A DNA stretch of 64,000 nucleotides. Source: Citrobacter sp. On2M. GTDB taxonomy: Bacteria; Pseudomonadota; Gammaproteobacteria; Enterobacterales; Enterobacteriaceae. The stretch is from assembly GCF_018035235.1 (NCBI RefSeq), contig NZ_WPCV01000001.1, positions 186,001-250,000 on the forward strand, read 5' to 3'. The notes below the pieces were generated by a model. The model was not told the DNA's origin, ran no database searches, and saw only the letters and a list, made by a program, of their open reading frames with translations. The position numbers and the translations under genes were made by a program. This document shows positions 1-9,392 of this stretch, piece by piece; position 1 is the first letter of the stretch, and every line of letters starts with the position of its first letter.

Positions 1-129
1 CGAATACACGCCGGATTCGGTGGTACGGGCAAACATTTCGGCACAGGCATCGGCGGTTTCAACGGCGATACCGCGTGCCAGCAGTACCCGATTGAACGCT
101 TCTTTCAACTGCTCAAAAGTGACTTTCAT
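1..129 (-). CDS. yiaK: 2,3-diketo-L-gulonate reductase, N-terminal part (cut by window edge)
   Basis: Only the first 43 codons are inside the window. The reverse strand starts at the ATG at 129-127 and reads [20 protein letters not shown] and onward, which I recognise as the start of YiaK/DlgD, the NADH-dependent reductase that turns 2,3-diketo-L-gulonate into 3-keto-L-gulonate in the yiaK-S pathway. It is divergent from the regulator yiaJ, as in E. coli, so the rest of the yiaK-S operon probably lies beyond the left edge. No catalytic residue can be judged from this fragment. Confidence 0.9.
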   Translation of the reverse strand, partial: MKVTFEQLKEAFNRVLLARGIAVETADACAEMFARTTESGVYS

Positions 130-145
130 TCCTGTTTCCTTGTTT

Positions 146-215
146 AAATTTGATCGCTTTTTTATCTCTAAATTTCACTATGCGAAATCTGATTTCAAAT
201 ATAGCGATCAAATTT
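146..215. promoter_or_regulatory. 13-bp inverted repeat in the yiaK-yiaJ control region (candidate YiaJ operator pair)
   Basis: AAATTTGATCGCT at 146-158 is repeated exactly in inverted orientation at 203-215, with centres about 57 bp apart. The pair lies between the yiaK start and the divergent yiaJ start, where YiaJ represses the operon in E. coli. Binding by YiaJ is inferred from position and symmetry. Confidence 0.5.
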
Positions 216-346
216 TGACAGATCAACGGGGCGGCTTGTTTTTTAAAATCATCAAAATCAAACGGTTGTGTTTTTTCGGTTCAGATCGTGAACTGAAACA
301 CACTTTGCGCTACCATCAGAGCGCGACGAAAAGGGGAGCGGAAGCG

Positions 347-1162
347 ATGGGCACTAAAGAGAGTGAAATGACGCAAGACAAAGAGAGGCCAGCCGGAAGT
401 CAGAGCCTGTTCCGTGGTTTGATGTTGATTGAGATTTTGAGCAACTATCCGAATGGTTGCCCGTTGGCGCATTTGTCTGAACTGGCAGGGCTGAACAAAA
501 GTACCGTGCATCGACTGCTGCAAGGGCTGCAATCCTGCGGATATGTCACTCCCGCGCCAGCGGCGGGGAGTTATCGCCTGACCACCAAATTTATTGCCGT
601 GGGTCAGAAGGCACTGTCGTCACTGAATATCATCCATGTTGCTGCGCCGCACCTTGAAGCGCTGAATATCGCCACCGGTGAAACCATCAACTTCTCCAGT
701 CGTGAAGACGACCATGCGATTTTGATTTATAAGCTGGAACCGACAACGGGCATGCTGCGTACCCGCGCTTATATCGGTCAGCATATGCCGCTGTATTGCT
801 CAGCGATGGGCAAAATTTATATGGCGTTTGGTCATCCGGACTATGTGGAATCTTACTGGCAGAGCCACCAGGATCTGATTCAGCCGCTGACCCGCAATAC
901 GATTACTGGTTTACCGGCCATGTACGATGAGCTGGCACAGATTCGCGAAAGCAGCATGGCAATGGATCGGGAAGAGAACGAGCTGGGGGTTTCCTGCATT
1001 GCCGTGCCGGTGTTTGATATTCATGGGCGGGTGCCGTACTCAGTATCGATTTCACTCTCTACCTCGCGCCTGAAGCAGGTCGGAGAAAAGAATTTACTCA
1101 AGCCGCTGCGGGAAACCGCGCAGGCCATTTCCAATGAGCTGGGCTTTACCGTTCGCGATTAG
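347..1162 (+). CDS. yiaJ: IclR-family repressor of the yiaK-S operon
   Basis: A 271-residue IclR-family transcription factor (also called PlaR), the repressor of the yiaK-S genes for 2,3-diketogulonate and related carbohydrate use. The N-terminal winged helix (about residues 25-85) contains LAHLSELAGLNKSTVHRLLQ, and the C-terminal IclR effector domain follows, with the conserved DREENELGVSCIAVPV stretch near residue 220. The frame is open upstream to position 20, but I chose the ATG at 347 because AAGGGGAG precedes it and the product then matches E. coli YiaJ in length. It is divergent from yiaK, and the 217-bp gap holds a long inverted repeat that is a plausible operator. Confidence 0.93.
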   Translation: MGTKESEMTQDKERPAGSQSLFRGLMLIEILSNYPNGCPLAHLSELAGLNKSTVHRLLQGLQSCGYVTPAPAAGSYRLTTKFIAVGQKALSSLNIIHVAAPHLEALNIATGETINFSSREDDHAILIYKLEPTTGMLRTRAYIGQHMPLYCSAMGKIYMAFGHPDYVESYWQSHQDLIQPLTRNTITGLPAMYDELAQIRESSMAMDREENELGVSCIAVPVFDIHGRVPYSVSISLSTSRLKQVGEKNLLKPLRETAQAISNELGFTVRD

Positions 1163-1279
1163 GCGCATGCCTGGCGTCGTTCAGGCACCTGACAAAATTT
1201 AACCGTTTCCCCTGTCCGATCAAAGCGACAAGGGTGACCTCTCTGGCACTCTGTGTTTTTCACGCAGAGGGAGGGGAAA

Positions 1280-1753
1280 ATGAACGCGTTTATTATGGCG
1301 GATGCGGCAAAATGTATTGGGTGTCGTACCTGCGAAGTGGCCTGTGTCGTCGCGCATCAGCAAAACCAGGATTGTGCGTCGGTCTCTTCCACTGCGTTTA
1401 CTCCGCGGATCCGCGTGATTAAAGATGACGCCTTTACGACGGCGGTCGCTTGTCATCAATGTGAAGATGCTCCTTGCGCGAATGTTTGCCCAACGCACGC
1501 TATTCGTCGTGAACATGGACATATCTTCGTTGAACAGGCGCGTTGTATTGGCTGTAAAAGCTGTATGCTGGCTTGTCCGTTTGGGGCAATGAATGTCGTC
1601 GCCCGCTCGTCACGGGTGCAGGCGATAAAATGCGATTTGTGCTGGCACCGTGAGGCGGGACCCGCGTGTGTCGAAGCCTGCCCGACCAGCGCGTTGCAGT
1701 GTATAGATGCGGTCAGCGTCCAGAAACAGCGTCTACGTTCCCAGCCGCTGTGA
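1280..1753 (+). CDS. ysaA: Ferredoxin-like electron-transfer protein with four [4Fe-4S] motifs
   Basis: A 157-residue YsaA-type iron-sulfur protein of the HycB/DmsB class. Several cysteine groups are visible: CIGCRTCEVAC near the N-terminus, CHQCEDAPCANVC, CIGCKSCMLAC, then CDLCWHRETG-like CDLC with a distal CVEAC. This suggests four [4Fe-4S] clusters and a soluble electron-transfer subunit. There is no twin-arginine signal, so it should be cytoplasmic. The ATG at 1280 follows GAGGGGAAA, and an upstream in-frame ATG at 1253 lacks such a site. The redox partner is not encoded next door and the physiological role is not known to me. A strong hairpin terminator follows directly. Confidence 0.88.
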   Translation: MNAFIMADAAKCIGCRTCEVACVVAHQQNQDCASVSSTAFTPRIRVIKDDAFTTAVACHQCEDAPCANVCPTHAIRREHGHIFVEQARCIGCKSCMLACPFGAMNVVARSSRVQAIKCDLCWHREAGPACVEACPTSALQCIDAVSVQKQRLRSQPL

Positions 1754-1759
1754 AAGTAG

Positions 1760-1784
1760 CCCGACCCGTGCCTGGGTCGGGTTT
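1760..1784. terminator. Hairpin terminator between convergent ysaA and avtA
   Basis: CCCGACCC at 1760-1767 pairs with GGGTCGGG at 1774-1781 around a 6-nt loop, with a short T run after it on the plus strand. Convergent genes end on both sides, so it may act in both directions. Confidence 0.75.
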
Positions 1785-1788
1785 ATCA

Positions 1789-3039
1789 TCAGCCTTCCAG
1801 CCAGGCGCGTTCGATCTCTTCAGCCAGAATCTTCACTCCCGCTTCGATTTTCTCCGGCTCTGGCACGTAGTTCATCCGCATGCACTGATGCGTATGCGGC
1901 CAGGGTTTATCCAGCCCTGGGAAGAAGTAGTCGCCGGGAACCATCAGCACGCCACGCGCTTTCAGGCGCTGATACAGCAGTTCAGTAGTGATGGGTAAAT
2001 CTTTGAACCACAGCCACAGGAAAATCGCGCCCTCTGGTTTATGAATCAGGCAGCGATCTTCAGGTAAATAGCGGCGAATGATCGCAATTGTCTCCTGTAC
2101 GCGCTGGTAATAAAACGGTTTGATAACCGTCTCGGACAGACGCAAGAGGTCGTTGCGCTTAATCATTTCGCACATCATTGCCGGACCCATTCCGCCAGGT
2201 GCAAGGCTGATGATGCCGTTCATATTGGTGATAGCTGTGATGATTTTTTCATTGGCGATAATGATGCCACAGCGGGAACCCGGCAGACCCAGCTTCGAAA
2301 GACTCATGCACAGCACAATGTTGGGGTTCCACAACGGGCGTGCTTCGCTAAAGATGATGCCAGGGAACGGTACGCCATAGGCATTATCAATCACCAACGG
2401 GATCCCATGCTGGTTGGCCAGCCGATCCAGCTTCATCAGCTCGTCATCGGTGATCACGTTACCTGTCGGATTGGTCGGACGTGACACGCAGATCATGCCT
2501 GTCTCTTCACCGATGTGCAGGTGTTCAAAATCAACGTGATACTTAAACTGACCTTCCGGCAACAGTTCGATGTTCGGACGCGCGGAGACAAAGAGATCTT
2601 CTTCCAGCCCGGAATCGGCATAGCCAATGTATTCCGGTGCCAATGGGAACAACACTTTTCGGGTGGTTCCATCGGCGCGACGTCCGGCGAAGAGGTTGAA
2701 TAAGTAGAAAAACGCGCTCTGACTGCCATTTGTCAGTGCAATATTTTGTGGCTCAATATCCCAACCCAGATTCTCACGTAGCAGTTTCGCCAGCTCAGAC
2801 AGTAGCTCGGTTTTACCTTGTGGACCGTCATAATTACAAAGCGCATCAGTGGCTTTGCCGTTTTCCAGCATATCTGCCAGCAGAGAATGAAAGTAATTTT
2901 GCATCTCTGGAATTTGCGCTGGATTGCCGCCGCCGAGCATGATGGCGCCAGGGGTGCGTAAACCGTCGTTGAGGTCCTCCATCAGGCGTGTGATGCCTGA
3001 ATGGCGGGTAAATTTGTCGCCAAAAAGTGAGAATGTCAT
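1789..3039 (-). CDS. avtA: Valine--pyruvate aminotransferase (transaminase C)
   Basis: AvtA, a PLP-dependent fold-type I aminotransferase that exchanges amino groups between valine and pyruvate/alanine. The product has 416 residues, close to the E. coli protein. The PLP lysine lies in CMSLSKLGLPGSRCG, and SRPTNPTGNV and VIDNAYGVPFPG form the expected cofactor pocket. The reading frame is open further upstream, but the ATG at 3039 gives the family N-terminus MTFSLFGDKFTRHSGI, so I used it. The gene is convergent with ysaA. Its upstream neighbour malS is on the same strand but about 175 bp away and functionally unrelated. Confidence 0.95.
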   Translation of the reverse strand: MTFSLFGDKFTRHSGITRLMEDLNDGLRTPGAIMLGGGNPAQIPEMQNYFHSLLADMLENGKATDALCNYDGPQGKTELLSELAKLLRENLGWDIEPQNIALTNGSQSAFFYLFNLFAGRRADGTTRKVLFPLAPEYIGYADSGLEEDLFVSARPNIELLPEGQFKYHVDFEHLHIGEETGMICVSRPTNPTGNVITDDELMKLDRLANQHGIPLVIDNAYGVPFPGIIFSEARPLWNPNIVLCMSLSKLGLPGSRCGIIIANEKIITAITNMNGIISLAPGGMGPAMMCEMIKRNDLLRLSETVIKPFYYQRVQETIAIIRRYLPEDRCLIHKPEGAIFLWLWFKDLPITTELLYQRLKARGVLMVPGDYFFPGLDKPWPHTHQCMRMNYVPEPEKIEAGVKILAEEIERAWLEG

Positions 3040-3213
3040 AGCTGGTGGTCTGTCGAACTGAGTAATAAAGTGGCTAACCATAGCGCTACCCATAGCAGGG
3101 TGCAAATCAGGGGTATCAGGCTGGATTGATGTTTTATGCTGCCTAAACGTATCAGGCTGGTGAATTGTTTTGATCTGCGTCCGGCCAGATGACGACACCG
3201 GACGCTAGCCTGG

Positions 3214-5244
3214 TTAATGCTGGCCAGCCCACACCACCATGACTTTATCATCGCCATGTTCGCGGATAAATCCGTATCCCTGCTTCAAAGCCAGCGTGGT
3301 TTGTTGACCGGCGCCAATAGCGGAATGTCTGGCCCTGAACTGACTGATACGCTGCCAGTGCGCGACGCTGGTGGCAGATTTGCCGGTCACCTCCTGCCAG
3401 TTCATCTCTGAGCGTGTACCCTGTAATGGGTCAGAGCCGGTTGGGCCAAAAGGTCGGGCCGACTCGTCGCCATAAAAGAGCTGTACCGCGCCCGGCGCCA
3501 GCAGCAATAGCTCGGCGGCTTTGTCTCCACCTTCGCGGAACAACCGCGTATCGTGCGAGGAGAGATAACTCAGGACGTTGAAGTCCTGCAGTTTATCCGC
3601 CATCTGCTGCCAGATGAGATCCATGTTTGCCAGACAATCGACGGCCTTTGCCGCCTGTTCCTGATAGTCAAAATTGATCATCGCATCGAAGCCGTGACGG
3701 TAATAATCGCTCTGCATTACGCCGTGACCCCAGGCTTCGCCGGTCATCCAGAAGGGTTTATCATCCAGCGCTTTGTCCGGGTTGGCTTTCTTCCATTCGA
3801 GCAGTGCCGCGCTGGCCTGTGTTTTTAGCTGCTGCCAGGCGGGAAGCTCGACGTGTTTGGCGGTATCGACCCGAAAGCCGTCAATCCCATAATCTCGCAC
3901 CCACTGGCTGAGCCAGTGGGTCAGATAATCCCGGGGGGTGTAACCAGCAATGGCTTTGGCGCGCGTATCCGGCTTGTGCTGATAAAAGTTTGGCAGCCCG
4001 GAAGGTGTGGTGGATTCGGTTTTCAGATCGGGCAGGAACGCCAGCGACATGGTCAGGTCATCAAAGCCAGGATTGTCGTAATCGCCAATATCGGTGCGGA
4101 TCCAGTTTTTCCCCCACCATTTTTCCCAGCCGGCTTTATTGCTGAAGTTGATGTAATCATTAAAACTGTGCCAGCTCTGTCCGGCAGCGGGCTTCCAGTC
4201 CGTCCAGCGTTCCCCGAGCGTTTTTTTCAGCTCATCGCCCGATAGGTACAGTGCCCCAAACTGATACTCCTGCATATCCGCCAACGTGGCGTAGCCGGTA
4301 TGGTTCATCACCACATCCAACAGGACACGGATGCCGCGCTGGTGTGCGCCATCAACCAGCGCACGCAGATCCGCTTCATTACCCATGTTGGCGTCAAGCG
4401 TGGTCCAGTCCTGGGTGTAGTAGCCGTGGTATGCGTAGTGGGGAAAATCTCCTTTGGCGCCGCCCCCAACCCAGCCGTGGATTTGCTCAAACGGTGCGCT
4501 GATCCACAGGGCGTTGACGCCCAGTTGTTGCAGGTAGTCGAGTTTACTGGTGAGGCCGCGCAAATCGCCACCGTGGAAAGTGCCAATTTCCTGCATGCCG
4601 TCGTTGCGACGTCCGTAGCTGTGGTCGTTGCTCGGATCTCCATTCACAAAGCGGTCCGTCAGGACGAAATATACCGTGGCGTTATGCCAGTCGAAAGCGG
4701 CGGGGGCATCGGTTTCTGCCCGTTCCAGCAGCAACAGTCCGTTACTGGTTGCGGCGGGTTGTAAGGTAATCGACCCGTTTTTTACTGTTGCCGTTTGCTG
4801 GCTGTAGAAATCGCGCACCACGGCACCTTCCGGGAAGGTCTGGCTCACGTCCAGCGTTAACGGCGAACCATCCCATTTTGGGCACTGGCGAATCTGGACG
4901 GTGGCGGGCCCTACGGTGTTTTTGACCGAGAGCATTAGCGTCGGTGTGCCGGACCGGGTATCGACTTCCAGCGTGTAATCGCCGTCTTTGAATAAACGCC
5001 ACTGCGGCGGCGCGCCTTCACACGGTTTTAGCGATAGCATCTGGTTGAGTTTTATCGCATCGGCAGGCTGCCAGCACTGTTGGTCAAAATTCAGAATCAA
5101 AGGGCGAGTACCCTTCGTCAACGCTGCATGGCTGACGAATTTACCCGTACCTTCCGCTTCGAAGGTGGGAAGTTCTGGAGAAGTCCATGATGAGGCGATG
5201 GCAAAGCCGGGTATCAGCGCCAGCGCAACGGCGGCAAGTTTCAT
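3214..5244 (-). CDS. malS: Periplasmic alpha-amylase
   Basis: MalS, a periplasmic GH13 amylase that cuts maltodextrins, mainly releasing maltohexaose. It has 676 residues, the same length as E. coli MalS. A signal peptide (MKLAAVALALIPGFAIASS) is followed by an N-terminal beta region and then the catalytic barrel. Visible GH13 motifs are DVVMNHTG (region I), DGFRVDTAKHV (region II, nucleophile Asp), TGEAWGH (region III, acid Glu) and LSSHDT (region IV). Candidate MalT sites lie upstream. Export to the periplasm fits a role upstream of the maltose transport system, which is not in this window. Confidence 0.95.
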   Translation of the reverse strand: MKLAAVALALIPGFAIASSWTSPELPTFEAEGTGKFVSHAALTKGTRPLILNFDQQCWQPADAIKLNQMLSLKPCEGAPPQWRLFKDGDYTLEVDTRSGTPTLMLSVKNTVGPATVQIRQCPKWDGSPLTLDVSQTFPEGAVVRDFYSQQTATVKNGSITLQPAATSNGLLLLERAETDAPAAFDWHNATVYFVLTDRFVNGDPSNDHSYGRRNDGMQEIGTFHGGDLRGLTSKLDYLQQLGVNALWISAPFEQIHGWVGGGAKGDFPHYAYHGYYTQDWTTLDANMGNEADLRALVDGAHQRGIRVLLDVVMNHTGYATLADMQEYQFGALYLSGDELKKTLGERWTDWKPAAGQSWHSFNDYINFSNKAGWEKWWGKNWIRTDIGDYDNPGFDDLTMSLAFLPDLKTESTTPSGLPNFYQHKPDTRAKAIAGYTPRDYLTHWLSQWVRDYGIDGFRVDTAKHVELPAWQQLKTQASAALLEWKKANPDKALDDKPFWMTGEAWGHGVMQSDYYRHGFDAMINFDYQEQAAKAVDCLANMDLIWQQMADKLQDFNVLSYLSSHDTRLFREGGDKAAELLLLAPGAVQLFYGDESARPFGPTGSDPLQGTRSEMNWQEVTGKSATSVAHWQRISQFRARHSAIGAGQQTTLALKQGYGFIREHGDDKVMVVWAGQH

Positions 5245-5302
5245 AATGCTGTCCTTGATGCTGCGATTTTCGCCAGTTTGCCAGTGAAATCAGGCCGGAA
5301 AC

Positions 5303-5345
5303 TCCTCCTTTGAGTCGATTCCGCCAGGAGGAGAAGTGAGGGGGA
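5303..5345. promoter_or_regulatory. Candidate MalT boxes upstream of malS
   Basis: CTCCTCC at 5303-5309 (GGAGGAG on the malS strand), GGAGGAG at 5327-5333 and GAGGGGGAG around 5338-5345 resemble the core of the MalT box (GGGGAKGAGG). They lie 60-100 bp upstream of the malS start. Assignment rests on motif resemblance and on the known MalT control of malS. Confidence 0.5.
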
Positions 5346-5560
5346 GCTAACGCGTTCAAAAAATGAACTGATTTTGCGATAACCTCCACATTTTCTTCGA
5401 ATTAATGGCGCCCTGAACCGTTAATGCGTGACATAGTTTCAGAATTGGACTATTCCTTTGGGTGCTCTTGACGGCTATTTTTGATATGATTTGAGATTCA
5501 TCTCTCATTTTTGTGAAAAATATAAGGTGTTGGAATGCATAAATCCGACCAGGAGACCTA

Positions 5561-6385
5561 ATGATATTGACTCCCATTCGACGATATGGGGCAATGATTC
5601 TTATGTTACTCACCGTGGTATTTTCGGGTGAGGCGCTGGCAAAGACACACACGGCGACAACGAGTCACAAGCCTCAGGTAATCAAGGCAAGTAATAAACA
5701 GGTAAGCAGTAAACAAGAGTATTCTCGCAATAGTGCAAAGAGTAGTTCACTTCCTGATTTGCGAAAATACCCTTCCGGAACACCAAGGAAAAAAGCGTTT
5801 CTCCGGACGGTTATGCCTTATATTACCAGCCAAAATGCTGCCATTACGGCGGATCGTAACTGGTTGATTTCAAAACAGTACCAGAACCGCTGGTCACCCA
5901 CTGAGCGCACGCGTATGAAAGACATCGCGAAGCGCTACAAGGTGAGCTGGTCTGGCAACACGCGTAAAATTCCGTGGAATACGCTGCTTGAGCGCGTAGA
6001 CATTATCCCGACTAGCATGGTTGCAACCATGGCTGCGGCCGAAAGCGGCTGGGGGACGTCGAAGCTGGCGCGTAGCAACAACAACCTGTTTGGCATGAAA
6101 TGTGGCAAAGGTAGTTGCAATAACGCACCGGGTAAGGTGAAAGGCTATTCACAGTTTGAATCGGTGAAAGAGTCGGTAAATGCCTACGTCATTAACCTGA
6201 ACACGCACCCGGCTTACTCTTCTTTCCGTAAGTCACGCGCGCAGTTGCGTAAGGCCGATCAGGAAGTCACCGCTACCGCGATGATCCATAAGCTGAAGGG
6301 GTATTCCACGAAAGGACAGAGCTACAACAACTATCTGTTCGCCATGTATCAGGATAACCAACGCTTAATCGCCGCACATATGTAA
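5561..6385 (+). CDS. bax: Bax protein, glucosaminidase-like cell-wall enzyme
   Basis: A 274-residue protein matching E. coli Bax in length and sequence as I recall it. It starts with a signal sequence (positively charged start, hydrophobic stretch MILMLLTVVF, cleavage near ALAKT), then a Ser/Lys-rich linker, then a glucosaminidase (FlgJ/LytG-like) domain from about residue 130. The stretch TSMVATMAAAESGWGTSK carries the conserved catalytic-type glutamate, followed by NNLFGMKC. The likely role is periplasmic peptidoglycan N-acetylglucosaminidase activity, inferred from the fold; physiological function is unclear. A good ribosome site (AGGAGACCTA) precedes the ATG. It is divergent from malS across 316 bp. 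Confidence 0.9.
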   Translation: MILTPIRRYGAMILMLLTVVFSGEALAKTHTATTSHKPQVIKASNKQVSSKQEYSRNSAKSSSLPDLRKYPSGTPRKKAFLRTVMPYITSQNAAITADRNWLISKQYQNRWSPTERTRMKDIAKRYKVSWSGNTRKIPWNTLLERVDIIPTSMVATMAAAESGWGTSKLARSNNNLFGMKCGKGSCNNAPGKVKGYSQFESVKESVNAYVINLNTHPAYSSFRKSRAQLRKADQEVTATAMIHKLKGYSTKGQSYNNYLFAMYQDNQRLIAAHM

Positions 6386-6422
6386 TTTCGTGTGCTAATC
6401 CGGTCTACAAATCACCTTGTAG

Positions 6423-6450
6423 GCCGGATCAGACCAGGTAGCCATCCGGC
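6423..6450. repeat. REP-like palindrome between bax and xylR
   Basis: GCCGGAT at 6423-6429 pairs with ATCCGGC at 6444-6450. This GCCGGAT core is the common enteric REP unit. It lies between two convergent genes and may help end or stabilise both transcripts. Confidence 0.65.
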
Positions 6451-6458
6451 AATTCCCT

Positions 6459-7637
6459 CTATAGCAACACTTCACTGTTCACATCGCGATACTCTTTTGG
6501 CGTCGTATCGTACTCTTTCTTAAAGACTGAATAGAAATACTGCAGCGACGGATAGCCGCACATCTGTGAAATTTCGTTGATCGAAAGCGTGGTAGAAACG
6601 AGCAGACTGCGCGCTTTTTCCAGCTTTTCGGCATGAATCACGGCGTGGATGGTCTCTCCGACCTCTTCTTTAAAGCGCTTCTCCAGATTCGAACGTGAAA
6701 TTCCCACTGCATCCAGCACTTGTTCAACCTTAATCCCTTTACAGGCATGATTGCGAATAAAGTGCATGGCCTGAATTACGGCAGGATCGGTCAAGGAGCG
6801 GTAATCGGTTGAGCGCCGCTCTACCACGCGCACTGGAGGAACCAGAATGCGTTGTAGAGGCAGCACTTCATTCGCCAGCAAGCGGTGCAGGAGTTTTGCG
6901 GCCTGGTAGCCCATCTGCCTGGCTCCCTGAGCCACGGATGACAGCGCTACCCGCGACAGGTAACGGGTCAGTTCTTCGTTGTCTATTCCTATCACACACA
7001 GCTTTTCTGGTACCGGAATATGCAGGTGCTCGCAGACTTGCAGGACGTGTCGTGCCCGCGCGTCGGTGACCGCGATAATGCCGGTTTGAGGCGGCAACGT
7101 TTGTAGCCAGTCTGCCAGACGATTTTGCGCGTGCTGCCAGTTTTCCGGCGCAGTTTCCAGCCCCTGGTAGACGACGCCGCGGTACTTTTCTTTTGCCACC
7201 AACTGGCAAAACGCATATTCACGTTCCGCGGCCCAGCGTTTACCGCTTGACGAAGGCAGGCCGTAAAACGCAAAGCGGTTTACCCCTTTTTCTTTCAGAT
7301 GCAGGAAAGCACTTTCTACCAGCGCGTGATTGTCGGTAGCAATGTAATGTACCGGGGGATAATCTTGCTCCCGATGGTAGGAACCCCCAACGCCGATGAT
7401 TGGAACATCGACATCGGCAAGTAATTGTGCAATGTCATCATCGTCATAATCGGCAATAACGCCATCGCCGAGCCAGTCTTTAATATTATCAATACGGGCG
7501 CGGAAATCTTCCTCAATGAATATATCCCACTCGGATTGCGATGCCTGTAAATATTCACCCACTCCTTCTACCACCTGGCGGTCATAGGCTTTATTGGCAT
7601 TAAATAACAGAGTGATGCGGTGACGTTTATCAAACAT
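6459..7637 (-). CDS. xylR: Xylose operon activator, AraC family
   Basis: XylR, 392 residues, the D-xylose-responsive activator of the xyl genes. The N-terminal two thirds form a LacI/periplasmic-binding-like sensor (RHRITLLFNANKAYDRQV at the start), and the C-terminal about 100 residues form the AraC-type double helix-turn-helix (LDAVGISRSNLEKRFKEEVG and MCGYPSLQYFYSVFKKEY). The frame is open 53 codons further upstream, but the ATG at 7637 gives the known N-terminus. In E. coli xylR follows xylFGH; here it is directly divergent from xylA across 361 bp, so xylFGH are not at this locus. Confidence 0.95.
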   Translation of the reverse strand: MFDKRHRITLLFNANKAYDRQVVEGVGEYLQASQSEWDIFIEEDFRARIDNIKDWLGDGVIADYDDDDIAQLLADVDVPIIGVGGSYHREQDYPPVHYIATDNHALVESAFLHLKEKGVNRFAFYGLPSSSGKRWAAEREYAFCQLVAKEKYRGVVYQGLETAPENWQHAQNRLADWLQTLPPQTGIIAVTDARARHVLQVCEHLHIPVPEKLCVIGIDNEELTRYLSRVALSSVAQGARQMGYQAAKLLHRLLANEVLPLQRILVPPVRVVERRSTDYRSLTDPAVIQAMHFIRNHACKGIKVEQVLDAVGISRSNLEKRFKEEVGETIHAVIHAEKLEKARSLLVSTTLSINEISQMCGYPSLQYFYSVFKKEYDTTPKEYRDVNSEVLL

Positions 7638-7998
7638 AAGAACCTGTCCTGGAAAGGTTAACGTGGGCCTGTCGATACTAGCAAAACCGCCGGTACGACT
7701 GCTTGATGAAGCGTGACAAATTTCCTGATTGCCTGAGGCCAGGCAAAATTTACATACAGCCAGCGGGAAGGCAATTGTCATTTTTAATCTACGCATTACG
7801 GTTTTTTGTTTAATGGCTAACCTTCGATCGCGATCGCTTTTTTATTTCTTCTTTCATCGCGTTTTTTTGGGAGCCAGCGCACGTTTGGGTATTCTCTTAA
7901 TAGCGGTGTGAAATAACGTAATTGAGCAATAAATCAGGAAATTCCAGTATAGCCATATCGCAGTTTACTTACCGTATTACCTGATTATGGAGCTTATT
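7638..7998. promoter_or_regulatory. xylR-xylA divergent control region
   Basis: This 361-bp gap should hold the xylA promoter and XylR/CRP sites. The stretch from about 7867 to 7935, with GTGTGAAATAACGTAATTGA at 7905-7924, closely resembles the region I recall upstream of E. coli xylA where XylR binds. No gene was found in it. Exact operator borders cannot be fixed from one sequence. Confidence 0.6.
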
Positions 7999-9321
7999 AT
8001 GCCGGCTTATTTTGACCAACTCGATCGCGTTCGTTTCGAAGGGACTAAATCTACTAACCCGCTCGCATTTCGCCATTACAATCCTGACGAAATCGTGTTG
8101 GGCAAACGCATGGAAGATCATCTGCGTTTTGCTGCCTGCTACTGGCATACCTTCTGCTGGAACGGTGCGGATATGTTCGGCATGGGCGCTTTCGATCGTC
8201 CGTGGCAGCAGCCTGGTGAAGCACTGGCGCTGGCGAAACGCAAAGCGGATGTGGCATTTGAGTTCTTTCACAAGCTGAATGTGCCTTACTACTGCTTCCA
8301 TGACGTGGATGTCTCGCCTGAAGGGGCTTCACTGAAAGAGTACAAAAACAACTTTGCGCAGATGGTTGATGTGCTGGCGGCAAAACAGGAACAGAGCGGC
8401 GTGAAGCTGCTGTGGGGAACGGCAAACTGCTTCACCAACCCACGCTACGGCGCGGGCGCGGCAACGAATCCGGATCCGGAAGTATTCAGCTGGGCCGCCA
8501 CGCAGGTGGTTACGGCCATGGATGCCACACATAAGTTAGGTGGCGAAAACTATGTCCTGTGGGGCGGTCGTGAAGGCTATGAGACGTTGCTGAATACCGA
8601 TCTGCGTCAGGAGCGTGAGCAAATTGGTCGCTTCATGCAACTGGTGGTGGAACACAAACACAAAACCGGTTTCCAGGGTACCTTGCTTATCGAACCGAAG
8701 CCGCAGGAACCGACCAAGCACCAGTACGATTACGATGCGGCGACCGTCTACGGCTTCCTCAAGCAGTTCGGTCTGGAAAAAGAGATCAAACTGAATATTG
8801 AAGCTAACCATGCCACGCTGGCGGGCCACTCGTTCCATCACGAAATCGCCACCGCTATTGCGTTGGGTCTGTTTGGCTCTGTCGATGCCAACCGTGGTGA
8901 CGCGCAGCTGGGCTGGGACACTGACCAGTTCCCGAACAGCGTAGAAGAGAATGCGCTGGTGATGTACGAAATCCTGAAAGCGGGCGGTTTCACCACCGGT
9001 GGCCTGAACTTCGATGCCAAAGTGCGTCGTCAGAGTACCGATAAATACGATCTGTTCTATGGTCATATTGGCGCGATGGATACCATGGCACTGTCGCTGA
9101 AAATTGCAGCGCGCATGATTGAAGACGGTGGTCTGGACCAGCGCGTGGCAAAACGTTATGCCGGTTGGAATGGTGAGCTGGGCCAGCAAATTCTGAAAGG
9201 GCAGATGACGCTGACGGAAATTGCGCAGTACGCTGAACAACATAACCTGGCGCCAGTGCACCAGAGCGGTCATCAGGAATTGCTGGAAAATCTGGTGAAC
9301 CATTATTTGTTCGATAAATAA
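7999..9321 (+). CDS. xylA: D-xylose isomerase
   Basis: XylA converts D-xylose to D-xylulose in the cytoplasm using two divalent metal ions. The product has 440 residues, the E. coli length. Family hallmarks are present: catalytic His/Asp region [11 protein letters not shown], the metal-site stretch [24 protein letters not shown], and [13 protein letters not shown]. The ATG at 7999 preceded by GGAG gives the expected N-terminus [15 protein letters not shown]; an in-frame ATG four codons upstream is less likely. It forms an operon with xylB 71 bp downstream, separated by a stable hairpin. Confidence 0.97.
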   Translation: MPAYFDQLDRVRFEGTKSTNPLAFRHYNPDEIVLGKRMEDHLRFAACYWHTFCWNGADMFGMGAFDRPWQQPGEALALAKRKADVAFEFFHKLNVPYYCFHDVDVSPEGASLKEYKNNFAQMVDVLAAKQEQSGVKLLWGTANCFTNPRYGAGAATNPDPEVFSWAATQVVTAMDATHKLGGENYVLWGGREGYETLLNTDLRQEREQIGRFMQLVVEHKHKTGFQGTLLIEPKPQEPTKHQYDYDAATVYGFLKQFGLEKEIKLNIEANHATLAGHSFHHEIATAIALGLFGSVDANRGDAQLGWDTDQFPNSVEENALVMYEILKAGGFTTGGLNFDAKVRRQSTDKYDLFYGHIGAMDTMALSLKIAARMIEDGGLDQRVAKRYAGWNGELGQQILKGQMTLTEIAQYAEQHNLAPVHQSGHQELLENLVNHYLFDK

Positions 9322-9343
9322 CGGGTCTCTGAGAGCGTCCGTA

Positions 9344-9372
9344 AGCCCGGTAAGCTCGCGCTACCGGGCCTT
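9344..9372. repeat. Intercistronic hairpin between xylA and xylB
   Basis: GCCCGGTA and TACCGGGC flank a short loop, forming a strong stem between the two cistrons. It probably protects the xylA transcript or lowers xylB expression relative to xylA. This is inference from position. Confidence 0.6.
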
Positions 9373-9392
9373 TCTTTAAGGAACGATGCCTT

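Noticed and set aside
7824-7835. CGATCGCGATCG palindrome upstream of xylA
   Set aside because: It is a short run of overlapping GATC/CGATCG units that can arise by chance; it does not match the XylR site pattern.
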